From NCBI GenBank assembly GCA_030549175.1, contig JAUKUA010000007.1, positions 1,302,001 through 1,366,000 on the forward strand: a DNA stretch of 64,000 bases. Reading direction: 5' to 3'. The DNA is from Lasiosphaeris hirsuta (lineage: Eukaryota > Ascomycota > Sordariomycetes > Sordariales > Lasiosphaeriaceae). A model generated the notes under the pieces. The model saw nothing but the letters and a program-made list of their open reading frames with translations. It ran no database searches and was not told where the DNA came from. The position numbers were made by a program, and so were the translations under genes. The first letter of the stretch is position 1, and each line of letters starts with the position of its first letter. Of this stretch, positions 34,516 to 44,322 are shown piece after piece.

Positions 34516-37500
34516 TGGGAAATGCGTGTTTCTCGGGATGTAGTTGAGGCGTGGCTGGTACGGAGGTAGGAAGATGGACTATGTGCTCCTCGAAAGACCA
34601 GGCTCGTCTAGTTGGCAGACATTGAAGTAGATATCATGGGCTTCATGAACTGGACACTGAGAGTTGGGTGGCCGTGTATGCTTGTAGCTACGCAAAAGTA
34701 AAACAGACAAGCTTGAATGGGGAGGTAGCTGGTATTAATTGGAATGGGCAAGGTAACAGTAGCAGTGATCACCGGAGCTATGTCCTCCTCCAATTCAAAT
34801 ATGTATACCACGACCAGCGCGCGGGGGTACCTTTAGACTTATCCACCAATCACTAGATACTGGGACAGGGCCAGGGCAGACACTCGACACTCGAGAGGGT
34901 GGGAAACTAAGGCAGGCAAACTCAAATGTATCGAAGTAAGCCAGGGGGGAGATCCCAGTGCGAGTCACCCAGAGAGCCCGAATCGGTGATGAGTCTGAGC
35001 GAGACGAAACAGCGGCGCCTCCCTGCTCGAGCTCTGTGTGTTATCATGCAGGTTGAGTGGTGATGGTGGAGCAGATCATGCCTTGCATGAAGATAGAGGT
35101 GCGGGAAAGAATGTAACGGCGGTCTGGTGCGGTGAATGGACGAAAGAGGCGAAAGAGGCGGTGCGCCGGGTGGCTGCAAGTGCTTCATCGACGTCCAGAC
35201 CCGCCGAGTGCCACCAAGTGAGGAGTTGCTGGTGAGGATGACAAGGCCAGCCCAATGAATCGATGGAATCCGGGGCATAACCGTTGTCTTCCCGCCTGTG
35301 GTCCGCGGTTCCCGGTCTACCAAACTGCACGCACCTGGACGGTTCGGGGTTGTGGCTACTTGGCCCAGCTCGTGTTGGGCGTGCTGGGTCGATGAGTTGG
35401 CTTCTGTTTCAGATCACAGCAGCCCTCGAGAACCACGCAGCTCGGCGGCTCGGTGACCGAACTACCAGGCACCCAAAGCTCTGTTCATGCTCAACCGATC
35501 TTCGGCATACGAAGTTCAGGGCGTCGCGGCTCATGTGGCACACGTGGGCGGTGCAGCATTTGGGCCTCTGTAAATGGTGGTTGCAGCCACTCGGCAGTCG
35601 TCCAACCTCATCGTGCAACCTCCATTGTGATCGTGCATGAGATTCAGGACCCGGAGAACGCCCCGATACGGAGGTCCCCCCAGTGATATCCAGGTCTGTC
35701 CGAGAGTCCATTTACCCTCGAAGACTTATTCTATAATTACTTGTCGTGATCTCTCGACTCGAAACGTACCGGCAGACGCGCCGACAAGACTCGCGTAAGA
35801 ACATCTGAGAACCGGGCTGCTGGAGATGAGGGAAGAGGGACCGAGGCGACTGCGCGGACCATCTCATCCTGGGAAGGACTGGGGACTGCATCATCGACGC
35901 TCGAGCCGTAGATCACGGTAGTCTGGTCCCTAGTGTGTCTGGTGTGTGCGGTGCGCTGTTGGGATGTGTTGTATTGGAGAAGTGATTGGAGAGAGGGCGG
36001 AACATTGTGAAACCCCCTCTCTACTCCCATCCCGCCATCCCGCAGAGTGGCCCAGTACTTTCCCAAAAAGGGAGGGGTCGGTTGCCCAAGTCCTTCCGCT
36101 TTTGAACTCGACAGCTGCTTGCTGGGAGACTGGAGGTGACTGGGCGTGCTCGATGCTCGTTTCAGATCGTCTTGGGTCATTCCACATTCTAGGAAGGCGC
36201 AGACGACCCTGGAAGCGAACCTTAATTCCCGTTGCCAAGACCAAGCCTCTGTCTCGAGCCGCTGCCAAGTTGGCAAACCAATTCGATTTCAAAGTAACCC
36301 AAACCGACCACAAAACCATGACGGCGACAATAATTGATTTGAAAGACTCCCTCAGTCCCAATACGGCATCTCGGAGCCAAAACAAAACAACAACACGCTC
36401 CCACCCGTAAGCCAACGACCCGGTTTGTCTGACTGAAATCACTTCACCTGAGGTTTCACTGCCTCCCCCTCGTGGCGGAACAGGAAAACCGGTTAGACAT
36501 GATTGACCACGATTGACCACCTCGGGACAATTCGCCATGCCGAACCTTCGGATAAAAGGAGTCCAGACATGCGAAATGCCATCACAACCGCCCCTTTCCC
36601 GCTCGGCAGACAATGAGGCTCACCTTCCCAACCCGGTGCAGACGAGTTCCCCTAAATTGACTAACTAACTACCTACCTCACTTAGACGCTACGGCCGCCA
36701 CTCCAAAACATCACGCGCCATTATCAACACCATCAGCAATAACAACGGCATGTCAGCCACAAACCACCTTCTCGGCTGTGTTCACCAGTGCAACTAGCAT
36801 GTCGAACCAAACAATCGCCAGATATTAGCCGGGCCCTCGCCAGCAACGACGCTGGTCTGGTTCAAAAACAATAAGGGCATTGTTACGCTTGCCACCAAAC
36901 GGCATGGACAATCTCCCAAACACGCAGATCATAGTGAGCAGTCCCATCCACGTCCGTCGCATGAGCGAAACGGCAATCCTCACCCCCTCCACGGCGGGAC
37001 TTAGTTGCTCGGACAAGCTCCAACGGACGAGGTGCTCTGTATGTTCTGTGCCTTGCGCCGTGCCAACCTGCCAAATCCGGACGGTGCAGGGAACATAGCT
37101 TTTGAGAGGTTTCGCCGACAGCCCTAGAGCTCGCAGCAGGGCAAGACAGCCGGGCACAACCTGCGGGGAAAGCAATGGAGAGGTTGGCCCTACCTGCCCC
37201 CCTCCCCCCCTGCTTAGTCGAGAGATCACGGCATGGAATGTCGAGCGATAGCACCTGGACTTTTTGCTTTGGGTTACCAATGTCTTCATGCTCCAACCTG
37301 CGAGCCAACCTGCGAGCCAACTTGGGAGGGGTAACGGGACAGCCTCAGGATGTCGAAAGCGGGGAAGCAGTTGCCGGTATGCGTGTATCGATCGGCTCGA
37401 GGACTCCATTCGGAAGACAGTTCTGTCATCTATCGCTTCCTCGCCATCACCAGATATTTTTACTTGGATACTCCCACGGGACGAGTGAGTTTCGTCTCCC

Positions 37501-38844
37501 CGACCCCTGACCCAGGAAACCACCCGAGACAACGTATTCTCCCCCATACGTTATCTTGCTTTGAGTAATAAGCCCAATTTTCCCTTTTATACAAGCAACA
37601 TCTATACAGCAAACCACGCTACGGCCTCATGTCGGCCTCACAAAACTTGCCCTACCCACCCAGCATGAGCGTCTCGGCAGCCACCGACCAATGCCCGGAC
37701 CAGACTAAACATCCTACACAATGCCTGCCCATTTCGCCGCTAACGACTCGGCTTACATTCATCAAAACATTCAAAGCTCGGAATGAATTCGTGTACCAGT
37801 GATTGAATGACCGAATCCCCTGGTCATCTCTAGGCAATGCCGAGGCTGAATAACCCACGCATTACACGTTGCTGCTCCCACTGCTTCTCTGTCACGGCAA
37901 CCTATCAAGATTCCTTACCCCGGATATCCCCAACCCCCGACCCATGACGGGATCCTTCGGTGATCATTGATCAATGTATACCCATGACAACAAGCCTGCT
38001 GTGTCCAGGACAATGCCTCCCTTCTTCACCGCTTACTTCTGGCAAGCACATGCTCACGAAGTGACAATGAAATCATGAAATTCTCCTCCCAACCCCCCAC
38101 TATCGACAGACCCCTTTGTGATCATCACTGTCACCTTGAATCCCGGTCTTCGGAAAATACGATCCGGCGCCAGTGACAGCTCAGAAACACCCAGCAGCGA
38201 ATGAAGCTCACAGGCAATCGTCCCCTCGACAGTATGACCCCCATGTTGAGCTAGAAGCATCTCTTCAGCTCTATTGTCTCACCCCTAAAGTCTATGTACT
38301 GTATGACAACTCTTCTGTATGTACACACCTGCCGCTGTCTTCCCCCGCCCAAGGGGCGCATGCGTAGACAGACAACATTAGTAATTATTATCACATGAAT
38401 CTTTTCCTCTTGCATGTTGTCTCAAACCCGCAACATGTGTTGACCTTCCATGAACCTAGTCTCGGATCCGTGCTGCCATCCTCCTTTTCATGGTATGCAA
38501 CACCGCAAGAAAACAAACCGCCACCGTCCTCTCCGTCCCGACCCATCATTAACATGGTCCAGCATTAACGCATCTCTTCGTCGATCCCATCGCCAAACCG
38601 CCCCTCAAACAAAATACCCCGGGGGTTAGAATTGAACTGAGAAAAAAAGGACGTAAAATCGATTCTCGCAATCCAGGCCGACGAATCCGTTCCGTTCCGT
38701 GGGAAAGAAAAGATCCAGAAAATGCACCGACATGACTGACACCCGGCCGCCGAAACACGCGAGATGGCTGAGAAAATCCAACCCCCGCTCATGCCACAAA
38801 GGCCTTCGGGGCCTTTCCCCCAAATCCCTGTGGTTAGCATATCA
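34516..38844. other. 4.3-kb region with only one doubtful small gene
   Basis: Apart from the possible small gene at 35737-36180 I see nothing supportable. Longer frames (36825-37547 minus, 35946-36410 plus) have no recognisable content. Small direct repeats such as gcgagccaacct occur near 37301-37325. The left end should carry the RAX1-like promoter and the right end the GH72 3' untranslated region. Confidence 0.55.
35737..36180 (-). CDS. Possible small hypothetical protein, 147 aa
   Basis: ATG 36180 opens MTQDDLKRASSTPSHLQSPS, continues through PTPPFLGKYWATLRDGGMGV and ends DVLTRVLSARLPVRFESRDH-DK. Codons show a moderate preference for G or C at the third position and the composition is plausible for a Ser/Pro-rich fungal protein. 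There is no recognised domain and no intron signal that improves it. It may be a species- or order-specific small protein, or a chance open frame in a long spacer. Confidence 0.35.
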   Translation of the reverse strand: MTQDDLKRASSTPSHLQSPSKQLSSSKAEGLGQPTPPFLGKYWATLRDGGMGVERGFHNVPPSLQSLLQYNTSQQRTAHTRHTRDQTTVIYGSSVDDAVPSPSQDEMVRAVASVPLPSSPAARFSDVLTRVLSARLPVRFESRDHDK

Positions 38845-40311
38845 TCAAAGCCAAAACGTGAAGAACAGCATAACACCCACCAACCCCGCACTCATGCCAG
38901 CAATCTCTCTATTTGCCGGCGCCGGGTTGTTGGTCGACGAGGGTGACGCCGCAGTTCCAGACGCCGAGCCAGTAGCCGAGGGCCGGACCGGACCACCGCC
39001 GAACGTCGGAAGCGCAACATTGCCGTCAACGAGCCAGCCGCCCTCGGTCGACGCAGGGCAGGCGCGCGTCGAAACACTGTCGGCCTTGTAGTTGGCGCTG
39101 GCCACACCTGTGGGCGTCGCCTTGGCCCACTGCGCCTTGAGGTTCTCAAAGTCGGGAGACACGGGGGTGGGAGTGCCGGCACGCGAGAAGCCGCCCTTGA
39201 TGTCGGCGCCTGTGGCGGTGGCGTCGGGCTTGGGTCCGTACGAGATAAGCCCGTACTCGTTGGCCTCCTCGATCCACTCATATATTATAGAGCCGCTCCA
39301 GTCGTTGACCATCTTATCGCCAAAGACCGCTACCTGGTCATCAAAGATGCGCGGGCCGGGCTGGTTGCACCCAGTCTCAGAGAAGAAGATGGGGACGGGG
39401 AAATCCTTAGCTTGCTTCTGCAAGTTGATGTAGCCGGATTGCTCGTAGGCCGAGGGGTCACACCACTGGTACGAGTTGAGGCCAAAGAAGTCGACAATTT
39501 CGGATGAGTTTCCGCCGCACGTCAGATAGTCTTGCAACATGGGCCGGAGTTCCGCAATATCGGCCGCTGAGTAGCCAATGGGAATTGGGCGGTACCCCTT
39601 GGCATCGCGGTAGGCCTTGAGGTCGCGTGCAGAAGCCTTGATGTAGGGCGCAGCCAGCGAGTGGTCCGCCTGGGCGATGATCTCGTTGCCAACGAAAAAG
39701 CCCAGGACGTTGTTGTACTTATGGAAAGTGTCCATCACCTCCGCATAACGAGCGAACTGCGTCTCGTTCCAATATGGGGTTTTCTGCAACATGTTAGCCG
39801 ACCTGTTAGATTGAAGGACATGCCACTGCACTCACGGGCAAGATATAAGTATCAAACGTGTCCAGGTCAATGAGCGTGTAGATGCCTGCAGCGTCAAACA
39901 CACTCATGCACTTGTCGTGGTCAGACTTGGGGTCTACGTGGTACACACGGATGGCGTTTGTGCCTAGCGTCTTCATCAGGGCAGCATCTCGAGCGCATTG
40001 CTCGGCATCAACGAGGGGGTCGTCTAGGGCACAAATGTCAGTCAGGGCCCGCATAGGGAGATTGAAGATAGACTCACCCTCAGTTAACTGGTAAGCAACA
40101 CCTGCAAGGCGAATGTAATGGTTAGCTTTAGGGGGTATATATCGGGGGGGGGGGGGGGGGGGGGGTGTTCCAGAGGGTCTCCCATACCCTTGATGAAGAA
40201 TTGAGTTCCATTGCTGGTGAAAAACTTGTTACCGACGGCTGAGACAGTGTCGAGAGCCTTGGCGGCTGCGGCGCTGAGCAAGGCAGCCGAGAGGCAGGTT
40301 GAGACCTTCAT
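38845..40311 (-). CDS. GH72 1,3-beta-glucanosyltransferase, GPI-anchored, 424 aa
   Basis: Gel/Gas-family enzyme that cleaves and re-joins beta-1,3-glucan in the cell wall. Minus-strand exons: 40311-40188, 40101-40078 (24 bp), 40023-39836 and 39783-38845; introns are 86, 54 and 52 bp. Signal peptide MKVSTCLSAALLSAAAAKA. The junctions restore FFIKGVAYQLTEDDPLVDAE and DTYILPKTPYWNETQF. The two catalytic glutamates of GH72 are visible as VGNEII (Glu about 146) and FFSETGCN (Glu about 248). The C-terminus has a Ser/Thr/Pro-rich linker, an NNPAPANREIAG region suitable as GPI attachment site and the hydrophobic tail GLVGVMLFFTFWL. There is no Cys-rich CBM43 module, so it is of the Gel1-type subgroup. 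Intron 1 contains a 22-nt homopolymer. Confidence 0.95.
40144..40165. repeat. G22 homopolymer inside GH72 intron 1
   Basis: Twenty-two consecutive G on the plus strand (C on the transcribed RNA) within the 86-bp first intron of the GH72 gene, between the 5' splice site and the branch-point region. Confidence 0.95.
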
Positions 40312-42272
40312 CTTGCTAGCGGGATATGTGAGTTCCAAAAAGCGCGTAAAATGCTGGGGAGATGCAAATAATCCAGCCGCGGGGGCGAATTGATATTTGC
40401 TGCGGCGGCAATGGATCTATGTACGCGGTCCTGGGCAGATCTGGGAGAGACGGTTGAAGGGCGGACGCAAGCGAACGGCGCGTATATGTGCCGCAGGAAC
40501 CTGGGGGGTTGGCGAGACGAAAGCGCTCAAAACACGAGAGGTGCCCGTTTGCTGCTTCTCTGGAAGGTCTCAAGGCTCGTCATAAACGAAGGACGGGTAG
40601 GTGCAGTCGCGCGGTATAAATTCGCGTTCGCAAGTAGGGTGACTGCCAAACTTGCGCCTGCCAATGAGAGCAACAGAATATGTCGAGCAGCGATCGTCGT
40701 CGTCGTGTAAAACCGTGTCTCAACCTGAACCTCACTTCTTCTCAGATGTTTCCTACACGATGTCTCCTGCCAAAATACAGAACATCTACAAGAGAAGGAG
40801 GATGAGAGTGAAATAGGGCCGGGACGCAAGAGCAACATCAGGAAGATTAAAGGGAGCTACTCCCAGAGTATACTAGAGACGGCATCGTGCCTGTTTTCCC
40901 TGGCGTAATCCTGGCCAAGGCCTAGAGCTCCCACCTCGAGCGCAACCGTGATGGCTGGTTCGCCCAGATTTGCACAGGAAAATGGAGCTTGGCTCCGCGT
41001 AGCCCCCTGCCCCCTGCCTGTTCGGAGTGCTCGTGGGTTGCTAGCGGGTTGCTCTGAAGGATGCAGCCAAACCATGTGATTAGCTTGATATTCCGTACTT
41101 TCGACCGACTGCTGCATACTTGCATGCAGCAAATGTTGCGCCACCAAAAACGACCAAAAATGACCAAGGAAAAAGGAGTCGCGGCCGGAAGCCAGGCCCG
41201 TTTCTGTGGCCCAGCAGGCCAATCGAGGGGGTTGGGTTGCTCGATAGCAATCGATAGCGATTTCAGTTGGCCAAGGAATGGGTTACCATCCCACCTTTGC
41301 TGCCCACTTTTGGCGCTGCCCACCATGCCCTCCCGTCCAGAAGGAACGGCTGGGATTCAGGTCCACCTACCATGGGTAGTTCGTGATGTGCGTCGTCGCA
41401 CAAGGCAGGCCGCGTACTCATTGCGATTGCGGCGGCGACTGCGGCGGTGAAAATTTAATGCATTGATTTTGACTCGGTATTTCAGTTGCCGCATACAGAG
41501 GGAATTCAATCAACCTTCGACCCGTGGGTACCATAATTTCCAGGGCTGTTTAGTCGAAGGAACTTCCTATCCGGGGGGCATGGCATGAGAGGCATGGAGA
41601 CATGGTGGCATGGCATGCCTGAGAGTGTGGGGTGAAGATTTTTCCCCCTTTGGTTCTTGCTTCGTCAAGGGGCAATGACGTCGAGCCAATGCAATTCATG
41701 GAAGTTCGTCTGTTTCTTCAAACAACTCGGCCCGTGCATGCGTTGTCTCCCCGCAATGCCACCACCCCTTCCACGCTGACAGCCAGACAGGACATATTAG
41801 GTACCTTGTCACACTAAAAGTGACGACAACCTTTCAGAATTCATCTTTTTGTCCTTATAGAGATTAGACATTCCAAGACCTCAAAAGTCTCAACAAAGGG
41901 GGTATGAACAACCCGGAAACAGAAAACCAAAAAAAAAAAAAAAAAAAAAAAAAACGCCCCTCCCGTGCCTTAACCTAGATCCTGCATGCCCTAACTCTCG
42001 ATACCCGAGCAGGCAGCTCAGCATCGCCATTAAGATACATCCCGTCATCAAGACGCCGCCGACGCCGGGCCAGTAATCATCACATCTTCCAAATCATAAC
42101 CTCGTCCCTCATCCCCAGCCCAAATCCGAACCTCTAGATCCCGAGTAGAATCTCGGATCCTGAATAGAAGCGCTTTTCATGAATTTAATACATGGATACA
42201 TGGCCGTTCTCTCGAGCATCAGTAATTGCAGGTGAGAGAACCCATTTCTAATAATAGACACCCTCGTCAGTC
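40312..42272. other. Spacer between kinase-like gene and GH72
   Basis: About 2 kb. The left part is the GH72 promoter and leader, the right part the kinase-like 3' untranslated region. It contains an A26 run (41929-41954). No supportable gene; overlapping frames around 40400-41400 are antisense pairs without content. Confidence 0.6.
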
Positions 42273-44117
42273 TCAGTCTTCCTCTGTTGGACCATCAGCC
42301 GGGGAGATTCTTTCATTACCTGCATAAACGGGGCTCTGCCACGGCCTCACCTTATCTCTGATGCGAAGGTTCTGGATCGCCCGGAGGCCACTGCCGAGAT
42401 CGTGGCCTATCCTGCTGTTCCTTTGCGGTTCTCGCGTCGACTCCTGGCTGATGCTCATGGTCCGGCGCACGCTGCCGCCGCTGCTGCCGCTAATGCGCCG
42501 GTGATCAATGCTGCCGCCCGACCCGCTGCTCCGCTTGGTCGCGATCGACATGGTGTCGTAGCTGTTATTCCGCGCCAACGACGGCGAGTCCAGCTTCAGA
42601 CTTCCGATGCCGAAGTCCCAGCCGCCATACTGGTGCACGCAGTGTGGCTCCGAGATGCCCGAGAACTCGGTCAGAATCTTGTACATGCGCGTCTGCACGT
42701 CCTGGGCGGCCGGCCGCTCCGAGGGGTGAAGTGCCAGCATCCGCTCAACGACGTGCAGCATGGGCGCCATGCCCCTAAACACCTGGTCGTCCTTCTTGGA
42801 GGCGTCCTTGGCCAGCTGGGTCATCCAGACCTCAACTTGCCCTAGGTTCTTATGGAATGACGCATCTGGAATCGCGCCGCCACGGCCAGGCGTGATGTGC
42901 TTGGCCGCGCGGTACGTAGCAAATGGCCGGCCTTGTTTCTTGAGCAAGAAACTGAGAAGCTCGAGGATGACGCAGCCGACCGAGAAGACGTCGGCCGCTT
43001 GGGGATTCAGGTGCGGGGTGGGCGCGTGCATCATGGCATGGGGTGTGTTGCTCCCGTAGTCTGTCCAGCTGCGGCTGATGGTGAAGTTATGGTTGTTCTC
43101 TGGTGACGTCGACAGCGTCGAGAGGGTCGCTCTCCGGTGGGTGGGGCTTGGAGGCCCTGACGTTGGCCGGAACCACTGCTCAGGGGCGGCGTAGTCGTAC
43201 GCCTCCTTGTCGAACGAGTTCTTCTCCACGCCCATCATCAGCTCGTTGTTGAAAACTGTGAAGTCGGCAATGTAGATCTGGTTGTCGTTGGTAAACAGGA
43301 TCGTCGACGGCTTGATGTTGCCGTGGGACAGGCCACGGTTATGCAGAAAGCATAGAGTATCGATCAGACAGTGAATCCAGTTCATGACAAGCCGCCTCAT
43401 CTCGTGCTTGTCCAGATTCTTGATCGAGCTTGGCGTGGTAGTGAGAAACGACTTGAGTGTAAAATCGGTGGCGGGCGTGAAGAGGACATGGCCATATCCT
43501 TGGTGGATATATGACGACCAGTACGATATCAGATGGTCGTTTTGCACATTCCTGATACTGTTGACCTCGTACAAGAAGTCCTCTTGGCTCATATACCCTT
43601 GGCCGAAGGTTGATCCGAGTGGTATGCGGCGGCGGCAAAAGACCGTTCCTGGGTAGTTGGGAAGCACGACCTTGTCCACAGGGTGGTTCTGAGCCCCTTG
43701 CTTCCTGTCGACGACATCCAGTGGTATAACCTCGTTGTCCTGGTACACGGCGTGCTCGCCGCGCAGAAGAGGCCGGAGGAGATAGTAGAACTGGCGCTGG
43801 TAGAACCTTTTCTCTATCCTCTCATCTTTCTCGGCCGTCAGTGCAAGACGCTCTACTTGGTCGAAAGCGATCGGGAGGTCCTCATCGTCCCACGAGTCGT
43901 CGATGACGCCAAAGATCTGGTCAGGTACGCCGAGGTCGACGAGGATGAGAAAGATGCGCTTCGATTTCTCGTCGATCCACTCCCAGTAAGTGCCGTCCGT
44001 CAGACCATCACCGAAGCCCAGCGGGCGGTCCAGACGCTCTATCTCATCAGGCAGGAGATGGCTGCAGACGAACTCGCGCGTCACAGTCCTCTCGATGGTA
44101 TCGGGGTCCCACCACAT
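42273..44117 (-). CDS. Kinase-like protein, probable pseudokinase, 614 aa
   Basis: Single exon; the frame is open from a TTG at 44132 but the first ATG is 44117 (MWWDPDTIERTVTREFVCSH). Residues 1-140 form an N-terminal domain without a recognised name. A kinase-like domain follows (about 145-500). The beta-3 region reads VFCRRRIPLG with no clear VAIK lysine. The catalytic loop reads SHGNIKPS (265-267 HGN instead of HRD) and the metal-binding motif reads ADFTVFN (DFT instead of DFG). The later APE-like AAPEQWF, the ADVFSVGCVILELL helix and the HPSERPAAQDVQTRMYKILT ending are well conserved. The tail is Ser/Arg-rich. Loss of the HRD aspartate predicts no or very low phosphotransfer. It may be a scaffold in fungal signalling; no partner can be named. 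Confidence 0.88.
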   Translation of the reverse strand: MWWDPDTIERTVTREFVCSHLLPDEIERLDRPLGFGDGLTDGTYWEWIDEKSKRIFLILVDLGVPDQIFGVIDDSWDDEDLPIAFDQVERLALTAEKDERIEKRFYQRQFYYLLRPLLRGEHAVYQDNEVIPLDVVDRKQGAQNHPVDKVVLPNYPGTVFCRRRIPLGSTFGQGYMSQEDFLYEVNSIRNVQNDHLISYWSSYIHQGYGHVLFTPATDFTLKSFLTTTPSSIKNLDKHEMRRLVMNWIHCLIDTLCFLHNRGLSHGNIKPSTILFTNDNQIYIADFTVFNNELMMGVEKNSFDKEAYDYAAPEQWFRPTSGPPSPTHRRATLSTLSTSPENNHNFTISRSWTDYGSNTPHAMMHAPTPHLNPQAADVFSVGCVILELLSFLLKKQGRPFATYRAAKHITPGRGGAIPDASFHKNLGQVEVWMTQLAKDASKKDDQVFRGMAPMLHVVERMLALHPSERPAAQDVQTRMYKILTEFSGISEPHCVHQYGGWDFGIGSLKLDSPSLARNNSYDTMSIATKRSSGSGGSIDHRRISGSSGGSVRRTMSISQESTREPQRNSRIGHDLGSGLRAIQNLRIRDKVRPWQSPVYAGNERISPADGPTEED

Positions 44118-44299
44118 GCTTACAAGACTCAATGTTGAAGTGGTAGTGCGGGCGTTCAGCTTGGGGAGCTACTGTGGGCGAGGGCTGTTTTTTAGGCGCA
44201 TTCCCGAGCTCGAATAGAGAAGGTGCGAAGGAAGTGAAACTGGGGTGCCTCGTGGGGATGGAAATGGAAAAGTCGAGATGTTGAGGAGTCTCTGGCTTT

Positions 44300-44322
44300 G
44301 GGGGGGGGGGGGGGGGGGGGGG
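44300..44322. repeat. G23 homopolymer upstream of the kinase-like gene
   Basis: Twenty-three consecutive G on the plus strand, about 180 bp upstream of ATG 44117, hence in the likely promoter or leader of the minus-strand kinase-like gene. Confidence 0.95.

Noticed and set aside
36825..37547. 240-codon minus-strand frame
   Set aside because: Translation lacks any domain, contains repeated WLAGWLAGW from a small DNA repeat, and codon use is not coding-like.
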